Shown piece by piece: positions 28,364-35,751 of a DNA stretch of 64,000 nt; positions within the stretch are counted from its first letter, which is position 1, and every line of letters starts with the position of its first letter. The DNA is from Vicinamibacteria bacterium. GTDB lineage: Bacteria; Acidobacteriota; Vicinamibacteria; Vicinamibacterales; UBA8438. Location: NCBI GenBank assembly GCA_022820825.1, contig JAJEEU010000080.1, forward strand, positions 1-64,000. The letters run 5' to 3'. The notes under the pieces were generated by a model. That model had not been told where the DNA came from, made no database searches, and was given only the letters and a program-made list of their open reading frames with translations. The position numbers and the translations under genes are program-made.

Positions 28364-28801
28364 ATGGCTATGAAGGACTTTTTGAAGAAGAACAGAAGTG
28401 AGGCTGTGGCTGTGCAGCGCCAAGAGGAGGATGGCACGGTCGTTGTTGAATTCTGGAATCTTCACGTCTGCGTGGGCCAGGAGGATGGGCTGTGGTTCGC
28501 CCAGGGCTACGAGATTGACTACGTGGCGTCCGGTTACACGGAAGATGAGGCGAAGCACAACTTTGAGGTTGGGCTGGCCATGACGGTTCGGGATCATGTG
28601 GGGATGTTCGGGACCATCGAGAAGTTACTCGTTCCGGCTCCACCTGAGGTGTGGATGCGCCTGTTGCAGGCGTCACCGGCGACCGGACCGTCGCCGTTGC
28701 TGGTGAAGAAGAAGCAGGACATATTCAGCGATGAGGCGCTACTTGGTGCATTTCCGTTCCACGGCATCGCATACGCTGGAGAGTCGATGGAATATGCCTA
28801 A
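28364..28801 (+). CDS. Transposon cargo: HicB-like protein, possible antitoxin
   Basis: The 145-residue product has a HicB-like core: a beta-hairpin around 'EDGLWFAQGYEIDYVASG', then 'YTEDEAKHNFEVGLAMTV', parallel to 'YTA..P.LPG..T.G.T.EEA..N..EAI' of HicB. The C-terminal 50 residues are not recognised. It ends TAA with the A shared by the ATG of the next gene, so the pair is translationally coupled, antitoxin first as in HicBA modules. The similarity is structural in pattern, not strong in identity. Confidence 0.55.
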   Translation: MAMKDFLKKNRSEAVAVQRQEEDGTVVVEFWNLHVCVGQEDGLWFAQGYEIDYVASGYTEDEAKHNFEVGLAMTVRDHVGMFGTIEKLLVPAPPEVWMRLLQASPATGPSPLLVKKKQDIFSDEALLGAFPFHGIAYAGESMEYA

Positions 28802-29091
28802 TGGCTACGAACGGCAGTGTACCGATAGATGATGTCACGAGGGCGCTAGGCCGACACGAGTGTCAGATCGTCGAGGAGGAACCACCCGGCGACGACGATA
28901 CGCGCTTTCGGAATCTGCGAATATCCCAGGGTGAAACAGTCGTTTCTGGGAGATTCCCTGAGCGGCTACCAAGGCGTCAGATTCACTACTTGGCGCGTAA
29001 GTTTGGTGTGCCCATCCACTTTTTTTATCACCCTGACTTTCAAGCGCCTCCCGGATCTACTGAACCCGGAGAGCAGCCCACCATTAATTAG
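28801..29091 (+). CDS. Transposon cargo: small protein coupled to the HicB-like gene, possible toxin
   Basis: A 96-residue protein whose order of elements loosely follows HicA: an initial helix (PIDDVTRALGRHEC), beta strands (FRNLRISQGETVVSG) and 'ERLPRRQIHYLARKFGVP' where HicA has 'KELPKGTLRSILKQAG'. The diagnostic Gly-Ser-His of active HicA is not present, so either the catalytic site differs or it is not a nuclease. The single-base overlap with the upstream gene is the best evidence that the two act together. Confidence 0.45.
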   Translation: MATNGSVPIDDVTRALGRHECQIVEEEPPGDDDTRFRNLRISQGETVVSGRFPERLPRRQIHYLARKFGVPIHFFYHPDFQAPPGSTEPGEQPTIN

Positions 29092-29111
29092 ATTTCAAAT
29101 AGAAACCATGC

Positions 29112-29140
29112 TTGACAACAGAAGAGTATTTCGGTATCCT
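29112..29140 (+). promoter_or_regulatory. Consensus promoter at the transposase start
   Basis: TTGACA, a 17-bp spacer and TATCCT form an almost perfect sigma-70 promoter. Transcription would begin near 29147. It overlaps the first codons of the longest transposase frame, which bears on where translation starts. Confidence 0.6.
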
Positions 29141-30035
29141 TCTGTGTCTGAACAAGTTAGGCCCTGCCAAGCGCGCGCAAATCCTCACGCTCCTGCTTGA
29201 GGGCATGTCGATGCGGGCGATTTCCCGCATCACCGGCGCGTCGATCAACACCGTCACCAAGCTCCTGATGGACGCTGGCGCGGCCTGCGCCGAGTACCAC
29301 GATGAGACGGTCCGCGACGTGCGGGCGAAGCGCGTGCAGGCCGACGAGATCTGGTCGTTCACCTACGCAAAGCAGGCGAACGTCGAGAAAGCCAAGAAGG
29401 CTCCCACAGGTGCTGGCGATACCTGGACTTGGACTGCGCTGGACGCCGACAGCAAGCTCATCATCTCGTGGTACGTCGGGCCGCGCGACATCGGCACCGC
29501 CTACACGTTCCTGATGGACCTGGCCGAGCGCCCGCACGGCCGCGTGCAACTCACCACGGACGGCCTCTCGTCCTACCTGAGCGCCGTTGAAGATGCGTTC
29601 GGTGCGGACGTGGACTACAGCCAGCTCATCAAGCTCTACGGCTCCGAGCCGGAAGGCGAGAAGCGGTACAGCCCAGCGAAGTGCATCGGGGCTGTTGCGA
29701 AACCGATCACCGGCGATCCTGCCGCTGCGCACATCAGCACGTCGTACGTCGAGCGCCACAATTTGAGCATGAGGATGAGCATGCGTCGGTTCACCCGGCT
29801 GACCAACGCCTTCTCGAAGCGGCTAGCCAACCACTTCGCCATGCTGTCGATCTACTTCGTCTGGTACAACTTCTGTCGCATCCACAAGACGCTGCGCGTC
29901 ACACCGGCGATGGAAGCGGGCCTGAGCAACACCCTGCGGGACGTGGACTGGATCGTCGGGCTGGTAGAGGCGCGTGAGCCAAAGCCGGGACCACGCGGGC
30001 CGTACAAGAAGCGTCAGCCCGCAGTTTCAAAGTGA
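29112..30035 (+). CDS. IS1-like DDE transposase
   Basis: Cuts and joins the transposon ends. N-terminal helix-turn-helix (MSMRAISRITGASINTVTKL) precedes the DDE domain; the catalytic residues are likely Asp in VQADEIWSF, Asp in LTTDGLSSY and Glu in SYVERHNL. The C-terminal 'RRFTRLTNAFSKRL' and NFCRIHKTLRVTPAMEAG are typical of this group. Start is uncertain: the longest frame uses TTG at 29112, but that codon is the -35 box of a consensus promoter, and homologues as I recall them begin 'MNKL', which would be the CTG at 29148. The gene ends 9 bp before the right terminus. No frameshift or internal stop, so the element may be active. Confidence 0.88.
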   Translation: MTTEEYFGILLCLNKLGPAKRAQILTLLLEGMSMRAISRITGASINTVTKLLMDAGAACAEYHDETVRDVRAKRVQADEIWSFTYAKQANVEKAKKAPTGAGDTWTWTALDADSKLIISWYVGPRDIGTAYTFLMDLAERPHGRVQLTTDGLSSYLSAVEDAFGADVDYSQLIKLYGSEPEGEKRYSPAKCIGAVAKPITGDPAAAHISTSYVERHNLSMRMSMRRFTRLTNAFSKRLANHFAMLSIYFVWYNFCRIHKTLRVTPAMEAGLSNTLRDVDWIVGLVEAREPKPGPRGPYKKRQPAVSK

Positions 30036-30052
30036 GACACTACCTGCTAGTG
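30026..30052 (-). repeat. Right inverted end and target duplication of the transposon
   Basis: The right terminal repeat (30026-30044) reads on the minus strand GGTAGTGTCTCACTTTGAA, one mismatch from the left end. The target duplication TGCTAGTG follows at 30045-30052. Confidence 0.9.
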
Positions 30053-30059
30053 CCGTCCG

Positions 30060-30088
30060 TTGACACCCCGATGGCGCTCCGATACCTT
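30060..30088 (+). promoter_or_regulatory. Promoter of nfeD
   Basis: TTGACA (30060-30065), a 17-bp spacer, TACCTT (30083-30088). Its -35 begins 8 bp beyond the transposon target duplication, so the promoter core survived insertion while upstream sequence was replaced. Confidence 0.6.
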
Positions 30089-30109
30089 TGACGTGGGCTC
30101 GTTACAGCA

Positions 30110-31492
30110 ATGTTGAGGCATCCCGTCCGCCGCCGCCGCGTCCGGCTGGCCACCGCCTGGCTGGCGGTGGCGGCGGCCGGTCCGCTGTTGACCGTTGCCG
30201 GTCCGCTGCTGACGGCTGCCGCGCAGGGCGCCGGCCGGCCGGTGGTGGTCGCGGCGGAGATCGACGCGCTGATTCATCCGGTGTCGGCGGAGTTCATCGC
30301 CCAGACCATCAGCCGCGCCGACGACGAGGATGCCGGGCTGGTGGTCCTGGTTCTGCGCACACCGGGCGGGCTCGTCGACTCCACCCGCGACATCAACACG
30401 AGCATCATCGAGTCCGAGACGCCGGTCGTCGTGTACGTCGGGCCGAGCGGCACGCGGGCCGCGTCGGCCGGCTTCCTGATTACGATTGCCGCCGACATCG
30501 CGGCCATGGCGCCGGGAACGCACATCGGCGCCGCGCACCCGGTCTCGGGCAGCGGGCAGGCAATGGACGAGACGGCTGCCGAAAAGGCGGCCTCCGACGT
30601 GGCCGCCTACGCCCGGTCGCTGGCCAGCCAGCGCGAGCGCAACGTGGAGCTGGCGGAGAAGGCGGTCACCGACAGCCAGTCGTTCACGGAGCGTGAGGCC
30701 CTCGAGGCGGAGCCGCCGCTGATCGATCTCGTGGCCGCCGACCTCGACGCGTTGATCGACCAGCTCGACGGGCGCGAAGTCAGGCGCTGGGACGGCGATA
30801 CCGTAACGCTCCGCACCGCCGGCGCCCGCATCGAGCAGGTCGAGATGAACTGGCGCCAGCGGTTGCTCAGCGCGGTAGCGCATCCCCAGGTGGCGGTGCT
30901 GCTGTTCAGCCTCGGCACGCTCGGACTCACCATCGAGCTGTGGAATCCCGGCGCCATACTGCCGGGCATCGTCGGCGGCCTGTGCCTGCTGCTGGCGTTC
31001 TTCGCCTTCCAGATCCTGCCGATCAACTATGTCGGGTTGTTGCTCATCTTGTTCGGGCTGGCGCTGCTCGTGGCGGAGATGCTCACCGCCACCTACGGCC
31101 TGCTGGCGACCGGCGGCCTCGTGGCGATGGTGCTGGGCGCGCTGATGGTCGTCGATTCGCCCGCTCCGGAGCTGCAGCTCGGCTGGCCGTTCATCCTGCC
31201 CTCGATGCTGGCGCTCGGGCTGATCGTCATGTTGCTGACGCGTCTCGGCGTGCGGTCGCAGCTCACCAGGCCGGTGACCGGCCGCAGCGGCATGCTCGAG
31301 CAGCCGGGGCGAACCACGGAGCCGATCCCCGCCGGCGGGGCGGGCACCGTGCTGACGCACGGCGAGCTCTGGTCGGCCACGTCGGACGAGGAGATCGGCG
31401 CCGACGAGCCGGTACGGGTCGTGGCGGTCGAGGGAATGCGGCTCGTCGTGAAGCGGCAAACGGAACAGACCCCTGGAGGACCAAGTACATGA
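30110..31492 (+). CDS. nfeD: NfeD-family membrane serine protease
   Basis: ClpP/SppA-like protease that works with a stomatin-type SPFH protein in membrane quality control (characterised for the Pyrococcus PH1510/PH1511 pair). The 460 residues show a signal peptide (to about residue 42), the protease domain with nucleophile Ser in [12 protein letters not shown] and the likely general-base Lys in AAEKAASD, four to five membrane helices (about residues 255-360), and a C-terminal OB-fold NfeD domain ([12 protein letters not shown]...[12 protein letters not shown]). The stop overlaps the SPFH gene start as ATGA, matching the conserved nfeD-slipin operon. No clear ribosome binding site. Confidence 0.93.
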   Translation: MLRHPVRRRRVRLATAWLAVAAAGPLLTVAGPLLTAAAQGAGRPVVVAAEIDALIHPVSAEFIAQTISRADDEDAGLVVLVLRTPGGLVDSTRDINTSIIESETPVVVYVGPSGTRAASAGFLITIAADIAAMAPGTHIGAAHPVSGSGQAMDETAAEKAASDVAAYARSLASQRERNVELAEKAVTDSQSFTEREALEAEPPLIDLVAADLDALIDQLDGREVRRWDGDTVTLRTAGARIEQVEMNWRQRLLSAVAHPQVAVLLFSLGTLGLTIELWNPGAILPGIVGGLCLLLAFFAFQILPINYVGLLLILFGLALLVAEMLTATYGLLATGGLVAMVLGALMVVDSPAPELQLGWPFILPSMLALGLIVMLLTRLGVRSQLTRPVTGRSGMLEQPGRTTEPIPAGGAGTVLTHGELWSATSDEEIGADEPVRVVAVEGMRLVVKRQTEQTPGGPST

Positions 31493-32250
31493 ATGTGAGT
31501 CCGCTCCTGATGTTCGGCGTGATCGTGCTGTTGTATATCGCCAGCTCCATCAAGATCCTGAACGAGTACGAGCGAGGAGTCATCTTCCGGCTCGGCAAGC
31601 TGTACCCGAAGCCGAAGGGCCCGGGCGTCATTCTGGTGTTCGCGCCGATCGACCGCATCGTGCGGGTCAGCCTGCGCACCATCGTCATGGACGTGCCGCC
31701 GCAGGACGTCATCACGAAGGACAACGTGTCGGTCAAGGTCAACGCGGTGGTCTACTTCCGCGTAATGGATCCGCAGCGCGCGATCGTCGAAGTCGAGAAC
31801 TTCCACTACGCCACGTCGCAACTGGCCCAGACGACGCTGCGCAGCGTGCTGGGGCAGGTGGAGCTCGACGGCCTGCTGTCGGAACGCGAATCGCTGAACA
31901 AGGAGCTGCAGCAGATCCTCGACACGCAGACGGATCCATGGGGCGTGAAGGTATCCGCCGTCGAGGTCAAGCACGTCGATCTGCCGCCGGACATGCAGCG
32001 CGCGATGGCGCGCCAGGCGGAGGCGGAGCGCGAGAAGCGTGCTAAGATCATCCACGCCGAGGGCGAGTTCATCGCGTCCGAGAAGCTCGCTCAAGCCGCG
32101 GGCGTGATCGGCCAGGAGCCGCTGGCCGTGACGCTCCGCTACCTGCAGACGGCGACCGAGATTGCGGGAGAAAAGAACTCGACGCTCGTGTTTCCGCTGC
32201 CGGTCGACATTCTCCGTTCCTTTGTCGGCAAACAGGACGATTCTTCCTGA
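31489..32250 (+). CDS. SPFH/stomatin-type slipin
   Basis: Membrane scaffold of the band-7/SPFH family and predicted partner and substrate of the adjacent NfeD protease. The 253-residue protein has an N-terminal membrane hairpin (about residues 5-22), then [22 protein letters not shown], the SPFH core ([24 protein letters not shown]) and a charged coiled coil ([20 protein letters not shown]). The Ala-rich tail with [11 protein letters not shown] and [11 protein letters not shown] is typical of slipin-2 proteins. GGAGGA lies 9 bp before the ATG. Confidence 0.94.
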   Translation: MNVSPLLMFGVIVLLYIASSIKILNEYERGVIFRLGKLYPKPKGPGVILVFAPIDRIVRVSLRTIVMDVPPQDVITKDNVSVKVNAVVYFRVMDPQRAIVEVENFHYATSQLAQTTLRSVLGQVELDGLLSERESLNKELQQILDTQTDPWGVKVSAVEVKHVDLPPDMQRAMARQAEAEREKRAKIIHAEGEFIASEKLAQAAGVIGQEPLAVTLRYLQTATEIAGEKNSTLVFPLPVDILRSFVGKQDDSS

Positions 32251-32287
32251 GCCTGCGGCCTCCGCGGCGGCCTGACGACGGGGCGTG

Positions 32288-33013
32288 ATGGCGTCACCAG
32301 TCCTGAAGAAGCCGGCATTCGGTGCGAAGCAGCTCGTATTCGCCTGCATGCTGGTGGCCGTCGTATCCATCTTCGCGTTCGCGATGGGCGTTGTCGTCGG
32401 ACGCGATGCCCCGAACGCCGCGGGAGGGGCGGTCGGCGGGCCGGCGGCGTCGTCGCCGGACGCTCCGGCGGACCCGCCGCGTCTGGTGCTGCTCGGGGAG
32501 CCGGAAGAGGAGCCGACCGCGGGCGCGCTGGATGAAGTGACCTATCCCCATCGCCTCGGCAGCGATGGGCCGCCGGAGGAGAAGCTGCGCGGTCTGCCCC
32601 TGTACGCGCGCGGCTCGCCGGAACCCACGCCCGATCCGGGGCCGGCTGCCGTTCCGCCCGCGGAGACGGCGCCGGAGGAGATCGAGCAGCCGCCGGAAGA
32701 GCCGGGAGACCCTGCAGCGGCAGCCGCCGCCGGCAGCGTTGCGGCGGGCGAGCCGACAGCCGTCGCGCCGCCGCCCGCGGGCGAGCCCTATACGGTGCAG
32801 GTGGCCGCGCTGCGGAGCGCCGACGCGGCTGCGGAGCTCGCCGGCCGGCTGCTGGCAAAGGGGTTTCCGGCCCATGTCGTGGAGCCCGGACCGGACGGAC
32901 CGGTGGCGGTGTACCGCGTGCGGGTTGGCAAGTATGCCGATCACGACGAGGCGGAGCGCGTCCGGCAGCGGCTGGAGCAGGAAGAGCAGTTGACGCCCTG
33001 GATCACCCGCTAG
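32288..33013 (+). CDS. SPOR-domain membrane protein
   Basis: Single-pass inner-membrane protein with a periplasmic peptidoglycan-binding domain. The 241 residues comprise a short cytosolic N-terminus, one membrane helix (about 15-38), a Pro/Glu/Ala-rich linker of some 120 residues and a C-terminal SPOR domain (YTVQVAALRSADAAAELAGR ... VYRVRVGKYADHDEAERVRQ). SPOR domains bind denuded glycan strands at division sites, so a cell-division role is likely but not shown. ATG at 32288 preferred to GTG at 32285. Confidence 0.88.
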   Translation: MASPVLKKPAFGAKQLVFACMLVAVVSIFAFAMGVVVGRDAPNAAGGAVGGPAASSPDAPADPPRLVLLGEPEEEPTAGALDEVTYPHRLGSDGPPEEKLRGLPLYARGSPEPTPDPGPAAVPPAETAPEEIEQPPEEPGDPAAAAAAGSVAAGEPTAVAPPPAGEPYTVQVAALRSADAAAELAGRLLAKGFPAHVVEPGPDGPVAVYRVRVGKYADHDEAERVRQRLEQEEQLTPWITR

Positions 33014-33028
33014 GGTATTCCCCGCGCA

Positions 33029-34546
33029 ATGGCCGCCGGCAGCCTGCTGGACCTGACGTTGCCTGCAGCATCCGGCGTGCTGCTGGTGCTCGGCTTTCCC
33101 AGCGTCGGACACCCCGCATGGGCGTGGGTCGCGCTCGTTCCCCTGCTGCTGTCGGTGGTGCGCGCCCGCTCGGTCGCGAGGGGATTCACGTACGGGCTGG
33201 TCGCCGGCGCCGTGTTCTTCGCGGGAACCATCTACTGGATCCCGCGCGTCATGGAGGAATACGGCGGCTTGCCGCCGCCGCTCGCCTGGAGCGTTCACCT
33301 GCTGCTGGTGGCCGTCCTGGCGATGTTTCCGGCAGCGTTCGGCGCGGCGCTGGCAATGGTCGCCCGCCGGCACGGCGCGGCGGCGCTGCACGCGGCCCCG
33401 GCCCTGTGGGTAACGAGCGAGCTGGGACGGATCCACCTGTTCACGGGATTTCCCTGGGTGCTCCTGGGCTACAGCCAGACGCCGGTGCTGCCGGTCGCGC
33501 AGGCGGCCAGTCTGGCGGGGGTGCTCGGCCTGTCGGCGCTGGTGGCGCTGGTCAACGCGACCCTGGCGTTTGCCGTCGAGACGCCCGGCACGCGGCGCAT
33601 CCGCGCCGTCGCGGCCACGGCGGCCATCGTGCTGGCCGCGCTCGGGTTCGGCGCGTGGCGGCTGCATGCCGACACGCTCAGGTCGGCCGGCGCGCCGCTG
33701 CGCGTGGCGGCCGTGCAGGGGAACATCGCCCAGCACGACAAGTGGAATCCGGCGTTGCGCGAAGACATCGTCGCCGCGTACATCGGCATGACGCGGGAGG
33801 CCGCGGCGGAGGGCGCGGGCCTCGTGGTCTGGCCCGAGGCCGCGACGCCGTTCGCGTTCCAGAACGATCCGGTGCGGGCCGACGCCGTGCGGCAGGTGGT
33901 GCGCGACACAGGCGTCCACCTGCTGCTCGGCACCAGCCACACGCGGTACGACGGCGCGCCGCGCCACTACAACGCGGCGGTGATGGTGGACGCCGCGGGC
34001 GCGACGGCCGGCATCTACGCCAAGCAGCACCTCGTGCCGTTCGGCGAGTACGTGCCGCTGCGCCGCCTGCTGTTCTTCGTCTCGCCCCTGGTGGAGTCGG
34101 TCGGCGACTTTTCGCCCGGGCCGGGCCCGCGGACGTTGAGCATGGGCGGCGTACCGGTCGGGGCGGCCATCTGCTACGAGATCATCTATCCTGATCTGGT
34201 GCGCGGCTTCGTGACGCAGGGCAGCCGCCTGCTGACGACCCTCACGAACGACGCGTGGTACGGACGGACGGCAGCGCCCCACCAGCATTTCCAGCAGGCG
34301 ACGATGCGCGCCATAGAGCTGGGCCGCTACCTGGTGCGGGCGGCGAACACCGGGATCAGCGGCGTCGTCGATCCGTACGGGCGGGTGGTCGCCAGCACGC
34401 CGTTGTTCGAGCGGCGCGTGCTGGCCGCGGACGTGCGCCTGCTCGACGTGCGCACCGTGTACAGCCGGACGGGTGACGTCCTGGCGTACGCCTGCGTGGT
34501 GATCACGGCGCTTGCCCTGTGGGGCAGCTTCAGGCGCCGCGCGTGA
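33029..34546 (+). CDS. lnt: Apolipoprotein N-acyltransferase
   Basis: Final enzyme of lipoprotein maturation: N-acylates the diacylglyceryl-cysteine at the outer face of the inner membrane. The 505 residues have about six N-terminal membrane helices, a nitrilase-fold periplasmic domain and a C-terminal helix (TGDVLAYACVVITALALWG). Catalytic triad: Glu in VVWPEAATPF, Lys in IYAKQHLVPFGEY, Cys in AICYEIIYPD. Fits with the Lol lipoprotein transport genes later in the window. prfB begins 14 bp after its stop. Confidence 0.95.
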   Translation: MAAGSLLDLTLPAASGVLLVLGFPSVGHPAWAWVALVPLLLSVVRARSVARGFTYGLVAGAVFFAGTIYWIPRVMEEYGGLPPPLAWSVHLLLVAVLAMFPAAFGAALAMVARRHGAAALHAAPALWVTSELGRIHLFTGFPWVLLGYSQTPVLPVAQAASLAGVLGLSALVALVNATLAFAVETPGTRRIRAVAATAAIVLAALGFGAWRLHADTLRSAGAPLRVAAVQGNIAQHDKWNPALREDIVAAYIGMTREAAAEGAGLVVWPEAATPFAFQNDPVRADAVRQVVRDTGVHLLLGTSHTRYDGAPRHYNAAVMVDAAGATAGIYAKQHLVPFGEYVPLRRLLFFVSPLVESVGDFSPGPGPRTLSMGGVPVGAAICYEIIYPDLVRGFVTQGSRLLTTLTNDAWYGRTAAPHQHFQQATMRAIELGRYLVRAANTGISGVVDPYGRVVASTPLFERRVLAADVRLLDVRTVYSRTGDVLAYACVVITALALWGSFRRRA

Positions 34547-34560
34547 ATCTGGAGAACGGC

Positions 34561-35686
34561 ATGGACATCGCACTGGAAGAACAGGTTCGGCGGTATCAGG
34601 ATCTCGTCAAGCGGTCGGCCGACTTGCGGAGCTATCTTTGACGCGGCCAGTCCCGCCGAAGAAATAGCGCGGTTGGAGAAGCGCGCCGCCGCGCCCGACT
34701 TCTGGAACGACGCGGAGCAGGCGCAGGCCGTGCTCCGCCGCCGCCGCCGCCTGGAGGAGGATCGCGAGCTGTCGCAATCGCTGCAGCGGCGCGGCGACGA
34801 CCTGGAGATCCTGGTGGAATGGGCCGGCCAGGGCGAGCCGGTCATCGACGATCTGACCCGCGGGCTCGACGAGCTGGCCGTGGAGGTGGAGGCGGCCGAG
34901 GTCAAGAAGATGCTCGGCGGGCCGCACGACCACTCCGACGCCATCCTCTCCGTGCATCCCGGCGCCGGCGGCACCGAATCGCAGGACTGGGCGGAGATGC
35001 TCCTGCGCGTGTATCTCCGGTGGACGGAGCGCCGGGGTTTCGCGCGCGAGATCATCGACTATCAGCCCGGCGACGAGGCGGGCATCAAGAGCGCGACCAT
35101 CACGGTCACGGGCGACTACGCGTACGGTCTGCTCCTCGCGGAGGCCGGGGTGCACCGGCTGGTGCGCATCTCTCCGTTCGACCAGGCCTCGCGCCGGCAC
35201 ACCTCGTTCGCGTCGGTATTCGTCTGGCCCGACCTGCCCGACGACATCGAGGTGGAAATCGACGAAAAGGACCTGCGGATCGACACGTACCGGTCGAGCG
35301 GCGCCGGCGGCCAGCACGTCAACGTCACCGATTCGGCGGTGCGTATCACGCACCTGCCGACGGGTATCGTCGTCTCGTGCCAGAACGAGCGCTCGCAGCA
35401 CCGCAACCGCGACGCGGCCATGAAGGTACTGCGGGCGCGCCTGTACGACCGCAAGCAGCAGGAACAGCAGGAGCAGCTCGAGAAGATCGGCGGCGAAAAG
35501 AAGGACATTGCCTTCGGCAGCCAGATTCGCAGCTATGTTCTCCATCCGTACCAGATGGTCAAGGACCATCGGACGAAGCTGGAGGTGGGCAACGTCGAGC
35601 GGGTGCTCGACGGAGACATCGACGGCTTCATCAAGGACTACCTGATGCAGAAGGCGGCCGGCGCCGCCGATGGTGGGGGAGCCTGA
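34561..35686 (+). CDS. prfB: Peptide chain release factor 2 (programmed +1 frameshift)
   Basis: Recognises UGA and UAA stop codons and triggers peptide release. Translation starts at ATG 34561 in one frame, meets an in-frame TGA at 34639-34641 and must shift +1 to continue in the second frame from 34640, giving about 374 residues in all. The release motif RSSGAGGQHVNVTDSAVR (GGQ) and the stop-reading motif region RISPFDQASRRHTS (SPF) are intact. The frameshift provides autoregulation: low RF2 slows termination at TGA and favours the shift. Follows lnt closely. Confidence 0.95.
34624..34642 (+). promoter_or_regulatory. prfB programmed frameshift site
   Basis: The slippery core is TAT-CTT-TGA-C with the TGA at 34639-34641; after CTT the ribosome moves one base to read GAC. 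The internal Shine-Dalgarno element seen in E. coli (AGGGGG) is poorly conserved: only TTGCGGAGC lies at the correct place just upstream. Confidence 0.9.
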
Positions 35687-35712
35687 CGGCCGCCCTTCAC
35701 GGCCGCGCGGGG

Positions 35713-35721
35713 TGGTATGCT
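35713..35721 (+). promoter_or_regulatory. Extended -10 promoter of the VOC fusion gene
   Basis: TGGTATGCT fits the extended -10 pattern seen before several other genes here, about 30 bp ahead of the ATG, with an AAAGGAG ribosome binding site in between. Confidence 0.4.
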
Positions 35722-35751
35722 GTTGGCGACCGGATCGCAAAGGAGCTTTCG

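Larger units (their letters stand above)
27584..30044 (+). mobile_element. 2.46-kb IS1-like transposon with four cargo genes
   Basis: Complete element of 2,461 bp: 19-bp terminal inverted repeats, 8-bp direct target duplications, a DDE transposase at the right end and four further genes. Its left two thirds is visibly AT-richer than the surrounding genome. Intact ends and an exact duplication suggest recent insertion. The transposase sequence and the GGT-type ends with 8-9 bp duplications fit the IS1 family; plain IS1 elements are well under half this size and carry no cargo. IS1595-type elements also make 8-bp duplications and carry passengers, so family placement needs a search. Confidence 0.85.

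Noticed and set aside
32251..32287. Intrinsic terminator after the SPFH gene
   Set aside because: A GC-rich hairpin can form but no T-tract follows. I found no convincing intrinsic terminator anywhere in the window.
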